NCBI RefSeq assembly: GCF_037120705.1
Contig: NZ_JAWLJU010000002.1
Coordinates: forward strand, 2,881,001 to 2,945,000
Length of the DNA stretch: 64,000 bases
From: Pseudoalteromonas sp. UG3-2
GTDB lineage: Bacteria > Pseudomonadota > Gammaproteobacteria > Enterobacterales > Alteromonadaceae
Direction: 5' to 3'
This document shows positions 46,642 through 55,216 of this stretch, one piece after another. The notes under the pieces were generated by a model. The model was not told where the DNA came from. It was given only the letters and a program-made list of their open reading frames with translations, and searched no databases. The position numbers and the translations under genes are program-made. Each line of letters opens with the position of its first letter. The stretch's first letter is position 1.

Positions 46642-47761
46642 CGCTCTGGGTTCAGAGCCATTTGATACCACCCTTAAAGAAGCGGATAAGGCATACCAGT
46701 CTGTGGCACAGATACTGGCCAATGAGTTTGGGCTAAACAGTGAGCGTGCCTGGATGAAGCACATTGGTAATGGCCACATTAATACCACTATGTTGCTACA
46801 GGATGGTCATCAATCTTTGGTGGTACAAAAGCTTAACACCAAGGTATTTCCTGCACCGCAACAGTTAGTGGAAAATGCCCGAGCGATTGAAAAGCATTTG
46901 ACGCAAAAAGCACTTAATGGCAGTTATAGCCTTGCGATTATCAAGCATGTTGCCACTCACTCAGGGCAATACTTAGTGCAGCTCGGTGAGGACTATTGGC
47001 GCGCTTTGGTCTTTATTGGTAGCAGCTACAGTGAAGATGTGGTGGCCAGTGAGCAGCAAGCCAAAACCGCAGCCAGTGCTTTTGGGCGATTTTCTCACGC
47101 ACTGAATGACTTTGACGCTCGACAGTTACACCATGTTATCCCTGACTTTCATAACCTAGCCATGCGGATCGATGCCTTTAATGAGGTACTGGCTGCTGAT
47201 AAACATCACCGAGCCCAGCACTGCACAGCGCTTATCGAGCAATTTCAACAGCACTTTGGTTTGGCTGAACAGTTACAACAAGTGCAATCAAAGGTGCCGT
47301 TACGCGCTTGTCATAACGATACCAAGATCAATAATATGCTGTTTTCCACCAAAGATGGGTCAGCGCGAGCGGTGATCGACCTAGACACTTGTATGCCGGG
47401 AAACTGGCTATTTGATTTTGGTGATATGGTAAGAACCTTTTGCTCGCCCGAAGAAGAAGATTCAACGGCATTGGACAAGGTTGCCGTGCGGGAAAATATT
47501 TTTGCCGCTTTGGCAGAGGGGTATATTGCTCCTTTGCGTAACAGTATCACCGCGGCTGAGCGAGAAAGCTTTTTATTGGGCGCGAAGGTTATGCCATTTA
47601 TGATTGGCCTGCGCTTTCTCACCGATTACTTGGATGGCGATAACTACTTTGCCACTCACCATAGTCAGCACAATTTAGACAGAGCGAAAAACCAGTTTGC
47701 GCTTTACCTAAGTGTGGTGGAAAAAGAGCCACGTTTAGCGGCGATAATTAACGCCATCTAA
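46619..47761 (+). CDS. APH-family sugar kinase (NahK-like N-acetylhexosamine 1-kinase)
   Basis: A 380-residue aminoglycoside-phosphotransferase-fold kinase. The catalytic loop is RACHNDTKINNMLF (about 237-250), and VIDLDTCMPGNWLFDFGDMVRT carries the metal-binding Asp. The N-terminal block HIGNGHINTTMLL and QKLNTKVFPAPQQLVENARAI agree with the N-acetylhexosamine 1-kinase group (Bifidobacterium NahK), which phosphorylates GlcNAc/GalNAc at C1. The ATG at 46619 is preferred over TTG 46601. It is translationally coupled to the nucleotidyltransferase. Assignment is by motif memory, moderately sure. Confidence 0.8.
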   Translation: MNHVREDSALGSEPFDTTLKEADKAYQSVAQILANEFGLNSERAWMKHIGNGHINTTMLLQDGHQSLVVQKLNTKVFPAPQQLVENARAIEKHLTQKALNGSYSLAIIKHVATHSGQYLVQLGEDYWRALVFIGSSYSEDVVASEQQAKTAASAFGRFSHALNDFDARQLHHVIPDFHNLAMRIDAFNEVLAADKHHRAQHCTALIEQFQQHFGLAEQLQQVQSKVPLRACHNDTKINNMLFSTKDGSARAVIDLDTCMPGNWLFDFGDMVRTFCSPEEEDSTALDKVAVRENIFAALAEGYIAPLRNSITAAERESFLLGAKVMPFMIGLRFLTDYLDGDNYFATHHSQHNLDRAKNQFALYLSVVEKEPRLAAIINAI

Positions 47762-47789
47762 CTTTTCGTATGCCCTCTCGCGTTTTACT

Positions 47790-47828
47790 ACCGCCTCGTA
47801 ACATCAGCTACGGGGCGGTTTTGTTTTA
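47790..47828 (+). terminator. Terminator after the kinase gene
   Basis: ACCGCCTCGTA / TACGGGGCGGT (47790-47800, 47809-47819; one G-U), 8-base loop, tail TTTTGTTTT. It separates the kinase pair from the GH109 gene. Confidence 0.9.
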
Positions 47829-47895
47829 TCGCAATGTTTTGCACCTAAAATTGGGATAGGGTAGCGTGATGGCGAAGTATCTTCGAGGAGAAAAA

Positions 47896-49272
47896 ATGAA
47901 ATCAATCAATCGCCGCGACTTTCTAAAAGCGGCTGGCGTTGCTGCGGCTGCGGGTGTGGTGAGTGGCTGCGCGAGCTCAAATAATAACAACAATGCAATA
48001 CCACAACGTCAGGGTCAGTCTGTAATGGGCTTGGTTGCGCCTAAGCTTGATATCGTCAGGGTGGGCTTTATTGGCGTGGGCCAGCGCGGCTATGGCCATG
48101 TTAAGCGTATGAGCCATATTGAGGGAGCAAAAATAGTAGCCCTGTGCGACACCCATGATGAAGTGTTAACTAAATCGGCGGATTATTTGGTGAATGAGCG
48201 CGGCGTCGACAAGCCAGCGTTATATCGTGGCTCGCCACACGCTTATCAAGACATGCTAAGCCGTGATGATATCGACATCGTTATTATTTCAACGCCTTGG
48301 AAGTGGCATGCTGCCATGGCCATCGACACCATGAACAGTGGCAAACATGCCTTTGTGGAAGTGCCACTGGCATTGACCGTGGATGAAATGTGGAAGATTG
48401 TCGATACGGCTGAGCGCACGCAAAAGCACTGTATGATGATGGAGAACGTCAACTATGGTCGTGATGAGCTAATGGTGCTCAATATGGTCAGACAGGGCGT
48501 ATTTGGTGAGTTACTGCATGGCGAAGCGGCCTATATTCATGAATTGCGTTGGCAAATGAAAGAAATTGAGCACAAAACTGGCTCATGGCGTACGCATTGG
48601 CACACCAAACGCGATGGTAACTTATACCCCACTCATGGCTTAGGGCCCGTTTCTCAGTATATGAATATTAACCGCGGCGATCGGTTTGATTACCTTACTT
48701 CAATGAGCTCACCCGCTCTTGGTCGTGCCGCCTATGCAGAGCGTGAGTTTGAGCCATCCCACGAGCGCAATCAACTCGACTATATTGCCGGTGATATGAA
48801 TACCACCTTGATTAAAACGGTGAAGGGTCGCAGCATCATGGTACAACACGATACCACGACCCCCAGACCTTATTCTCGGCATAACTTAATTCAAGGCACC
48901 AACGGCGTTTTTGCCGGTTTCCCTAACCGCATCGCGTTGGAGCAAGGGGGAAGTAAAAGCTTTCATGAGTGGGATTATGATATGACTCACTGGTATCAGC
49001 AGTATGATCACCCATTGTGGCTTAGCATGGGAGAAGAAGCACAACGGAATGGCGGTCACGGTGGCATGGACTTTTTAATGTTCTGGCGCATGATTTACTG
49101 TCTGCGCAATGGTGAGCCGTTGGATCAGGATGTCTATGATGGTGCGGCATGGTCAGTGATATCGCCATTATCAGCACAGTCTGTGGCTAATCGCAGTGAA
49201 TCTATTACTATCCCTGACTTTACTCGCGGTGGCTGGTTAACCGGTGAGCCTTTGGGCATAGTAGCAGTGTAA
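47896..49272 (+). CDS. GH109-family glycosidase (alpha-N-acetylgalactosaminidase-like), Tat lipoprotein
   Basis: A 458-residue Gfo/Idh/MocA-fold protein of the NAD-dependent glycoside hydrolase family 109. The N-terminus has a twin-arginine signal ([11 protein letters not shown]) ending in a lipobox VSGC (Cys28), so a folded, NAD-loaded protein is exported and lipidated. The Rossmann motif is [14 protein letters not shown], and [20 protein letters not shown] with the MSSP segment is a strong family signature; [14 protein letters not shown] follows. The ATG at 47896 with GAGGAG upstream is chosen. Probable release of GalNAc from glycans in the periplasm, feeding the kinase/nucleotidyltransferase pair upstream. 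Confidence 0.88.
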   Translation: MKSINRRDFLKAAGVAAAAGVVSGCASSNNNNNAIPQRQGQSVMGLVAPKLDIVRVGFIGVGQRGYGHVKRMSHIEGAKIVALCDTHDEVLTKSADYLVNERGVDKPALYRGSPHAYQDMLSRDDIDIVIISTPWKWHAAMAIDTMNSGKHAFVEVPLALTVDEMWKIVDTAERTQKHCMMMENVNYGRDELMVLNMVRQGVFGELLHGEAAYIHELRWQMKEIEHKTGSWRTHWHTKRDGNLYPTHGLGPVSQYMNINRGDRFDYLTSMSSPALGRAAYAEREFEPSHERNQLDYIAGDMNTTLIKTVKGRSIMVQHDTTTPRPYSRHNLIQGTNGVFAGFPNRIALEQGGSKSFHEWDYDMTHWYQQYDHPLWLSMGEEAQRNGGHGGMDFLMFWRMIYCLRNGEPLDQDVYDGAAWSVISPLSAQSVANRSESITIPDFTRGGWLTGEPLGIVAV

Positions 49273-49273
49273 G

Positions 49274-49417
49274 GGGTTAAAGCAGTATAGTGAGCCATGG
49301 CGCTTTCTGATGGTGCTAAAGTTCAATGAACAGGGTAAGATCCGCTATCAACAAGACTGGATTAACTATACTCCTAAGTCACAATACATGACTGGAGATA
49401 ACCTAAACGTGCAGTAA
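49274..49417 (+). pseudogene. C-terminal remnant of a SnoaL/NTF2-like gene
   Basis: In the frame ending at TAA 49417 the translation reads YSEPWRFLMVLKFNEQGKI and then RYQQDWINYTPKSQY, ending NLNVQ. This has the look of the last two strands of a SnoaL-like (NTF2-fold) protein, while the N-terminal two thirds are absent. The open frame runs back to the GH109 stop codon. An ATG (49310) would give only 35 residues and has no ribosome-binding site. Family assignment is tentative. Confidence 0.5.
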
Positions 49418-49449
49418 GCAATGCTCTGCACAAGACATAAGGAACACCA

Positions 49450-49716
49450 ATGAAGGTTTCTGTAGAGATTAGTAAGTACCCACTGCATCAAGATTATATT
49501 CCTTATATTCAAGGCTTTATTGATCGTTTAAATCAGCATGAAAACATCAAAGTGAACACCAATGTTATGTCTACTCAAGTTTTTGGTGATTATGACGAGG
49601 TGACAACCATCATTAATCAAGAGATGAAACGCTCTTTTGCAACCTATGGCAAATGCATTTTTGTCTGCAAGTACATTGCTGGGGATTTGTCTGCGCGTCA
49701 GGGTGAAATAGATTAA
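49450..49716 (+). CDS. Small YkoF/thiamine-binding-like protein
   Basis: An 88-residue ferredoxin-like-fold protein: VSVEISKYPLHQDYIPYIQGFIDRL, then VNTNVMSTQVFGDYDEV, then a helix and the strand KCIFVCKYIAGDL. The pattern resembles the thiamine/HMP-binding YkoF and YqgV group. AAGGA lies before the ATG, and the stop overlaps the next start (TAATG). Its link to a PnuC-type transporter and a kinase makes a thiamine or vitamin salvage role likely; the ligand is inferred. Confidence 0.72.
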   Translation: MKVSVEISKYPLHQDYIPYIQGFIDRLNQHENIKVNTNVMSTQVFGDYDEVTTIINQEMKRSFATYGKCIFVCKYIAGDLSARQGEID

Positions 49717-50336
49717 TGGATTGGCTACGGGAAACGCTGGCAGGTTTTACTGCGATGTCGAGCTGGGAATACATTGCTGTCGCCTTAGCGGTGGCTTACC
49801 TGTTGTTAGCAATAAGACAAAACATTTGGTGTTGGCCAGTGGCGTTTGTGAATACCCTGATTTATACCATTCTCTATTGGAATGGCGCATTGGTCATGGA
49901 GTCACTATTACACTTTTATTATATGGTGATGGCGGTGGTCGGCTGGTGGATGTGGCGTCAAGGTGATAAAGATAAGCCCAGTGAAATTATCTCTTGGTCA
50001 ACCTCGCGTCACCTCTGCATTATTGCGCTTACCACCGTTGCTGCGGTGGCCTTGGGCTACTTTACCAAGCATTATATGAATGCCGATCTGGCTTACCTGG
50101 ATAGTTTTACCACTTGCTTTGCGGTGGTTACGACCTACTTGGTGGCGAAGAAAGTGTTGGAAAACTGGTTGTATTGGGTGGTGATTGATGCCGCCTCGAT
50201 TTATCTATACTACCTCAAAGGTTTTTACCCGACCTTAGTGCTGTTTATTTTTTATACCTTAATGGCATGTTGGGGTTACAAGCGCTGGTATGAAGAATAC
50301 GAATCGAAGCAGGGCAAAAATATTGCCAGCCTCTGA
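49716..50336 (+). CDS. PnuC-family vitamin transporter (possible thiamine transporter PnuT)
   Basis: A 206-residue inner membrane protein with about seven helices. The family motifs WCWPVAFVNTLIYTILYW near the second helix and the GWWMWRQ segment after the third are typical of the PnuC family, which includes NMN/nicotinamide riboside (PnuC) and thiamine (PnuT) transporters. Such facilitators trap substrate through a coupled kinase, here the overlapping next gene. Context (YkoF-like protein, kinase) favours PnuT over PnuC. Confidence 0.85.
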   Translation: MDWLRETLAGFTAMSSWEYIAVALAVAYLLLAIRQNIWCWPVAFVNTLIYTILYWNGALVMESLLHFYYMVMAVVGWWMWRQGDKDKPSEIISWSTSRHLCIIALTTVAAVALGYFTKHYMNADLAYLDSFTTCFAVVTTYLVAKKVLENWLYWVVIDAASIYLYYLKGFYPTLVLFIFYTLMACWGYKRWYEEYESKQGKNIASL

Positions 50337-51117
50337 CGTTGAACTAAAGTGCTTACAGCAGCAAGTAGAGCGCGTATTTACACAGCCCGTGACTGCTTTA
50401 GTGAAACTAAATAAGGGGCTGAGCAATAAAAATTACCTGCTTTACAGTGGCCAAGGAAAACGCCTACTGAAGTGCTACAGCCACGACATTCCTGTTGCTG
50501 CGCTTAGCGCTCAAAATAAGCTGGCGCAACAGCAGGTCACTTCGCAAGTACTGGCCTTTGACCAGCCATCACGGTTGGCGATATTTACCTTTCTACCTGA
50601 GGTCGAGCGCTCCCCGGTACTAGGGAAAGACTTACTCGAACAATTGGTGAGGGTACACCAGCTTGAGTTGGACGTGTATGAACAATTAGACCTGCTAGGC
50701 TACCTTAATCAGCTATCGGCGACGCTGCAAACCCGCGTTGATATGGCTTGGATCCGTTCTCAGCTTGCCAGTTTGCCCAGCGACATGGCGTTTTGCCATA
50801 ACGACTTGGTGCTCAGTAATATTATTGTTGGTGAGTCCAAAGTGCAGTTAATCGATTTTGAGTATGCCTGTCACAATGACCTCTTCTTTGATTTGGCAGC
50901 CTTGGTATGTAGTTTTGGCTGCACCGTGGCACAAGCTCACAGAGTGTTACAAAACTACTTTATGTTAAGGCAGCAAGAGCCACCAGTATACAGCCAGACC
51001 AAGCTCAAACTCTACTGCCAAATTTACCTTTTATTGAGCATTGAGTGGTATGAGCAAAGGGGAGTGGAAGACGAAGCTGCAACGCTCAGAGCAGCACTAT
51101 TAAAGTGGGTAGATTAG
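50290..51117 (+). CDS. APH-family kinase, probable thiamine kinase (ThiK-like)
   Basis: A 275-residue aminoglycoside-phosphotransferase-fold protein. It has GLSNKNYLLYS in the ATP-binding lobe (about 44-54), FCHNDLVLSNIIV (catalytic Asp) and LIDFEYACHNDLFFDLAAL (metal Asp). The pattern fits the choline/thiamine kinase group. The start overlaps the transporter gene by 47 bp, so the two are coupled: transport followed by phosphorylation. Substrate inferred. Confidence 0.75.
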   Translation: MKNTNRSRAKILPASDVELKCLQQQVERVFTQPVTALVKLNKGLSNKNYLLYSGQGKRLLKCYSHDIPVAALSAQNKLAQQQVTSQVLAFDQPSRLAIFTFLPEVERSPVLGKDLLEQLVRVHQLELDVYEQLDLLGYLNQLSATLQTRVDMAWIRSQLASLPSDMAFCHNDLVLSNIIVGESKVQLIDFEYACHNDLFFDLAALVCSFGCTVAQAHRVLQNYFMLRQQEPPVYSQTKLKLYCQIYLLLSIEWYEQRGVEDEAATLRAALLKWVD

Positions 51118-51145
51118 CACGCTGCAAACTACCCACCATTAGCTA

Positions 51146-51328
51146 TTACAGGCCGCCAAGTCGTTTCGCGAGCTCTTTGTATTTTTCCACGTCGGATTTA
51201 TCGAAAATCGGTTCGCCATTGCCGTCAGTGTCTTTTGCAACGAGCAAGTTTTCTCGAGCAAGGCGTCTAACTCGCTCTATTTTTACGTCAAGAAACTCTG
51301 CAACTTGCTGGGTTGTCATGGGTGTCAT
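51146..51328 (-). CDS. Small excisionase/MerR-like helix-turn-helix protein
   Basis: A 60-residue DNA-binding protein: MTPMTTQQVAEFLDVKIERVRRLARENLLVAKDTDG split as helix-turn-helix (about 5-30) and wing, then FDKSDVEKYKELAKRL. It matches the HTH_17/excisionase-like fold. The ATG at 51328 has GAGG nine bases upstream; a TTG at 51343 would add five residues. It lies between the kinase gene (convergent) and a tRNA-Arg gene. It may be a stand-alone regulator or the last trace of an integrative element. Confidence 0.75.
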   Translation of the reverse strand: MTPMTTQQVAEFLDVKIERVRRLARENLLVAKDTDGNGEPIFDKSDVEKYKELAKRLGGL

Positions 51329-51539
51329 ATTTGGGATCCTCAATAATGATGTATCGCTACATTACTTATTAATAGTAGTACTAGACCTAGTCTCAGTATA
51401 ATTTATTATTTTTAAAGCATAGTTGAATAACTGTTTTTTTTTCCTAAAGTACAGCTTTTTTTAAAAATAGGTTACTAATTAGGCATCTAGCCAACATTGA
51501 CTAGCAATTGTGGTGAGATAGCATTATTATGATGGCCTC

Positions 51540-51614
51540 GCTCTCGTGGTGAAATGGATATCACGTGGCCCTCCGGAGGCTAAGTTCTAGGTTCGATCCC
51601 TAGCGAGAGCGCCA
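51540..51614 (+). tRNA. tRNA-Arg (anticodon CCG)
   Basis: 75-nt cloverleaf: acceptor GCTCTCG paired with CGAGAGC, anticodon loop in GGCCCTCCGGAGGC with anticodon CCG, T-arm CTAGGTTCGATCCCTAG, encoded GCCA end (discriminator G plus CCA). A T-run follows at once. A TTGACT about 40 bp upstream could be a -35, but no -10 at proper distance is clear. Confidence 0.95.
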
Positions 51615-51642
51615 CTTTTTTCCTCTTGCTTTATTTCGGTTA

Positions 51643-52608
51643 TTACACCCACCCTTTGCGTTTAAAATAAAGGCCAATTCCTAGGGTTAACAATAACAAC
51701 AGCAACACAAATATACTAAAGGCACCGCCATATTCGGTACCAGGAATACCACCGATATTGACTCCCAATAACCCAGTTAAAAACCCAAGCGGTAAGAATA
51801 GTGCGGCCACTACCGACATCACATACATGCGTTGATTGAGCTGTTCGTTTTGTTGGTTGGTAATGCCATGCTGTATTACCTGCGCACGCTCAATGGCGGC
51901 TTCAAGCTCTTCAACATAGCGACTCAGGGCATTGTTGGCTTCTTCTAACAAACGCAAATCTTCATCTGTCAGCCATTCTTGTTGGCAATCTAGTAACTCG
52001 CTAATGGCCACCTTTTGAGGTTTTAAATAGCGTTTTAGACCTATGGTTTGGCGTCTTAATGTGGCTAACTGTTGGTAATTGGGGAGTTGCTCACTGCTGT
52101 CTAGAGCATCTTCAAAGCCATCTAGGTGTTCCTCAATTTGCCAAATAATATCTTGCATTCGCCCTGATAGCCTTGCCACTAGGGTTGATAATAGCTCGCC
52201 AATGTCTTTTGCACCCTTACCTTGTTTTAATGCAGCTAACATATCTTGCGCTGACATAATGTGGCGCTTGCGGCAGGTAATAAGTAAGCGTTTGTTAGCA
52301 TAGCAACGGATTGAAACCATGTCTTCTGGGCTTTGTTTGGGGTTTAGGTTCACGCCTCGTAAAAACACTAATAACCCCTCGCTACCCACCACGGTTCGTG
52401 GGCGAGTTTCATCGGCAATCAGTGCCTGCCACTCCCATTCTGCTAAAAAGTCTTGCTGCTTTAACCACTCGGTGGTTTGCTCGAAACTGTAGTCAAAGTG
52501 AAGCCACATTGGTTGTTGGTGAATAACGGCTTTAACCTCGCTAAGGTCTTCAATAATCCTTCCGCCACCTTGGCCGTCGAGTACAACGGCATGCAATAAC
52601 CCTGTCAT
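51643..52608 (-). CDS. zntB: Zinc transporter ZntB (CorA family)
   Basis: A pentameric CorA-type membrane protein for zinc transport. From ATG 52608 it has 321 residues (327 in E. coli): a long cytoplasmic N-terminal domain and coiled coil, then two C-terminal membrane helices. The pore motif is GVNIGGIPG, the GxN form characteristic of ZntB instead of the GMN of CorA. The upstream TTG start (52620) is rejected. Confidence 0.9.
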   Translation of the reverse strand: MTGLLHAVVLDGQGGGRIIEDLSEVKAVIHQQPMWLHFDYSFEQTTEWLKQQDFLAEWEWQALIADETRPRTVVGSEGLLVFLRGVNLNPKQSPEDMVSIRCYANKRLLITCRKRHIMSAQDMLAALKQGKGAKDIGELLSTLVARLSGRMQDIIWQIEEHLDGFEDALDSSEQLPNYQQLATLRRQTIGLKRYLKPQKVAISELLDCQQEWLTDEDLRLLEEANNALSRYVEELEAAIERAQVIQHGITNQQNEQLNQRMYVMSVVAALFLPLGFLTGLLGVNIGGIPGTEYGGAFSIFVLLLLLLTLGIGLYFKRKGWV

Positions 52609-52863
52609 GATGTAATCCAATCAACTTTGATGTTGCAAGGATTGCACAGTCAGTGAGTATTTCAAATGCAATTCTATCTCTTGACGATAAAAGAAATAGT
52701 TCGGTTTGATTTTCTTTTCGGTTGAAAAGTAGTCAGTTCCTGTTAGGTTAAATAGATATGTATTACGCAGCGATTTTGCTTATCTTGAAGATAAATTTAT
52801 TTTGTTTTGCAATTGCAGCAAATCCAAGTATAAGTCCGCACACACTTCTTTAGAGAAACAATT

Positions 52864-53292
52864 ATGATCACAGTGGGTTGGCGAGAATGGCTATCATTGC
52901 CTGAGCTTGGTATTAATGAAATCAAGGCCAAAGTTGACACAGGTGCAAGAACCTCTTGCTTACACGCTTTTCGAGTAGAACCATTTGACCACTTAAGTGG
53001 TGAACTATGGGTACGGTTTTGGATCCATCCGCTTCAAGATGATTCAGACTTCGTTGTTTGTTGCGAAGCCAAGGTATTAGATCAACGGGTGGTAACGGAT
53101 TCTGGAGGTCATAAAGAAAATCGCTATGTTATTGAGACAATACTGAACATCGCAGGGCAAAGCTGGCCCATTGAAGTTACATTAAGCAATAGAGAGACGA
53201 TGAAATTTAGAATGTTGCTAGGTCGCACGGCCATGCGTGGCAAGATACTGGTTGACCCTGAGCAATCTTACTTAACCCAAAAAACCGGATAA
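52864..53292 (+). CDS. RimB-like retropepsin-family protease
   Basis: A 142-residue member of the DUF785/retropepsin-like ATP-dependent zinc protease family. The single-chain aspartic protease motif is KVDTGARTSCLHA (Asp26-Thr-Gly), with the second part FRMLLGRTAMRGKILVDP. The gene is placed directly before rimK (3-bp gap). In Pseudomonas the RimB protein acts with RimK in controlled glutamation of ribosomal protein S6. Here it probably has the same role. Confidence 0.83.
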   Translation: MITVGWREWLSLPELGINEIKAKVDTGARTSCLHAFRVEPFDHLSGELWVRFWIHPLQDDSDFVVCCEAKVLDQRVVTDSGGHKENRYVIETILNIAGQSWPIEVTLSNRETMKFRMLLGRTAMRGKILVDPEQSYLTQKTG

Positions 53293-53295
53293 CTT

Positions 53296-54201
53296 ATGAA
53301 AATAGGCATACTTTCAAGGAATAAATCACTGTACTCAACGCGGCGGCTGATTGAAGCGGCGGAGCAACAAGGTCATGAAGTGGCTGTGCTTGACGCTTTA
53401 CGTTGTTACATGAATATCAACAGCAGTGAGCCTGAGGTCCACTTTAAAGGTCAGAAGTTAAGTGGTTTTGATGCTGTTATTCCACGAATTGGCGCTTCTG
53501 TCACGTTTTACGGTTGTGCGGTGTTAAGGCAGTTTGAGATGATGGGGGTTTACCCGCTCAATGAATCGGTCGCCATAACGCGTTCAAGAGATAAACTGCG
53601 CTCACTGCAACTGCTTTCGAGAAAAGGCGTGGGCATGCCTATTACTGGCTTTGCCAGTAAGCCCGATGACGTTAAAGACTTGCTTGAGATGGTTGGTGGC
53701 GCACCGGTGGTGATTAAGTTGTTAGAAGGCACTCAAGGTATTGGTGTGGTGTTAGCTGAAACCCGCAAAGCCGCGGAGAGCGTCATTGAAGCCTTTATGG
53801 GATTAAAGGCGCATATCATGGTGCAAGAGTACATCAAAGAAGCCGGTGGCGCCGATATTCGTTGCTTTGTTATTGGTGATAAAGTCATTGCTGCGATGAA
53901 GCGACAGGCGCAAGCGGGGGAATTTCGCTCAAACCTTCACCGTGGCGGCTCAGCAACCTTGGTGAAAATCACCCCGGAAGAAAGGCGCACCGCGGTGGCG
54001 GCCGCCAAAGCGATGGGATTAAACGTTGCTGGGGTTGACTTGTTGCGCTCTGAACGTGGTCCTCTGGTGATGGAAGTGAACTCGTCACCAGGGCTTGAAG
54101 GTATTGAACAAGCCACGGGTAAAGACATTGCTGGCATGATCATTTCATTTATTGAAAAAAACGCTTCCGCTAAGAGGACGGCGACACGTGGCAAAGGTTA
54201 A
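53296..54201 (+). CDS. rimK: Ribosomal protein S6--L-glutamate ligase RimK
   Basis: An ATP-grasp enzyme that adds glutamates to the C-terminus of ribosomal protein S6. 301 residues (300 in E. coli). Features: N-terminal [15 protein letters not shown], the ATP-grasp part with [35 protein letters not shown], the metal site [15 protein letters not shown]. It overlaps the next gene by 14 bp. Confidence 0.96.
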   Translation: MKIGILSRNKSLYSTRRLIEAAEQQGHEVAVLDALRCYMNINSSEPEVHFKGQKLSGFDAVIPRIGASVTFYGCAVLRQFEMMGVYPLNESVAITRSRDKLRSLQLLSRKGVGMPITGFASKPDDVKDLLEMVGGAPVVIKLLEGTQGIGVVLAETRKAAESVIEAFMGLKAHIMVQEYIKEAGGADIRCFVIGDKVIAAMKRQAQAGEFRSNLHRGGSATLVKITPEERRTAVAAAKAMGLNVAGVDLLRSERGPLVMEVNSSPGLEGIEQATGKDIAGMIISFIEKNASAKRTATRGKG

Positions 54202-55216
54202 AATTAATCGCCCATTTTCTTTACTTGATACTCGAGTTGGAGTGGGTGAGCGCTCAACGGTGCAGCTCGAGGTAGCTAAGTTATATACCCATACACCCAT
54301 GACCATCCCCATAGAGGTGGTCAATGGTACGGAAGCCGGGCCAGTATTACTGGTCTGTGCCGCTATTCATGGTGATGAGCTCAATGGCGTTGAAGTGGTA
54401 AGGCAATTATTAAATAAAATAGATGCCAGCAATTTACGGGGGACCTTAATTGCCGTGCCCATCGTCAATATTTTTGGTTTCATTCATAAATCCCGATATT
54501 TACCCGACAGGCGCGACCTTAACCGCTGTTTTCCAGGCTCTGAGCGCGGCTCTTTAGGTGGCCGCATGGCCCATATGTTTTTTGATCAGGTGGTGAAGCA
54601 AAGTACCCATATTATTGATTTACATACCGGGGCCATTCATCGCTCTAATTTGCCACAAATTCGTGGCGATCTGTCGAGCGAAACGACTAAAGAAATGGCC
54701 ATGGCGTTTGGCACACCGGTGGCGCTGGATGCGCGTCTACGTAATGGCTCGTTACGTAGTGAGGCTGCAGGCCTTGGGATCCCTGTGATTACCTACGAAG
54801 CGGGAGAGGCGCTGCGTTTTGATGCTTTAGCCATTCATGCTGGTTTAAAAGGGGTTGAAAACGTCATGCGGCAGTTGCGCATGCTTAGAGGAAAGCGCCG
54901 TAAGCAATTACATGAAGCGGTAGTTGCCGCTGCAACAAGTTGGGTGCGGGCGGATGTTGACGGTATTGTACGTGCCCAAGTTAACCTCGGAGAGCGAGTC
55001 AGCAAGGGTCAAGTATTAGCTTACATAGACAGCCCCCTTGGCCAAAGTGTTGAAGAAATCGTCGCACCGCGGAGCGGAATTGTGATTGGTCAGCAAATGC
55101 TGCCTCTGGTGAATGAAGGGGATGCGGTTTTTCACTTAGCCTATTTTGCCCACGCCAATAGCATTGTCGAGCAACAGCTAGAAACCTTTATTGATGACAT
55201 AGGCCCTATTTCTTAG
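54188..55216 (+). CDS. Succinylglutamate desuccinylase/aspartoacylase-family protein
   Basis: A 342-residue zinc deacylase-like protein. Zinc ligands are seen in [12 protein letters not shown] (His and Glu) and IIDLHTGA (His); a C-terminal biotinyl/lipoyl-like segment ([29 protein letters not shown]) follows, as in the AstE/AspA-like group. GTG 54188 with GAGG upstream is preferred; a longer ATG frame from 54152 lies inside rimK. Third gene of a RimB-RimK operon. Proposed role: removal or trimming of acyl or glutamyl groups, coupled to S6 modification (inference). It overlaps the convergent MscS-like gene by 11 bp. Confidence 0.85.
   Translation: MAKVKINRPFSLLDTRVGVGERSTVQLEVAKLYTHTPMTIPIEVVNGTEAGPVLLVCAAIHGDELNGVEVVRQLLNKIDASNLRGTLIAVPIVNIFGFIHKSRYLPDRRDLNRCFPGSERGSLGGRMAHMFFDQVVKQSTHIIDLHTGAIHRSNLPQIRGDLSSETTKEMAMAFGTPVALDARLRNGSLRSEAAGLGIPVITYEAGEALRFDALAIHAGLKGVENVMRQLRMLRGKRRKQLHEAVVAAATSWVRADVDGIVRAQVNLGERVSKGQVLAYIDSPLGQSVEEIVAPRSGIVIGQQMLPLVNEGDAVFHLAYFAHANSIVEQQLETFIDDIGPIS

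Noticed and set aside
49273..49449. TPP riboswitch before the vitamin operon
   Set aside because: I looked for the THI-box core and P1-P3 pattern and found neither. The stretch holds a gene remnant instead.
51497..51530. tRNA-Arg promoter TTGACT ... TATTAT
   Set aside because: The spacing is about 22 bp, too long for a normal sigma70 promoter.
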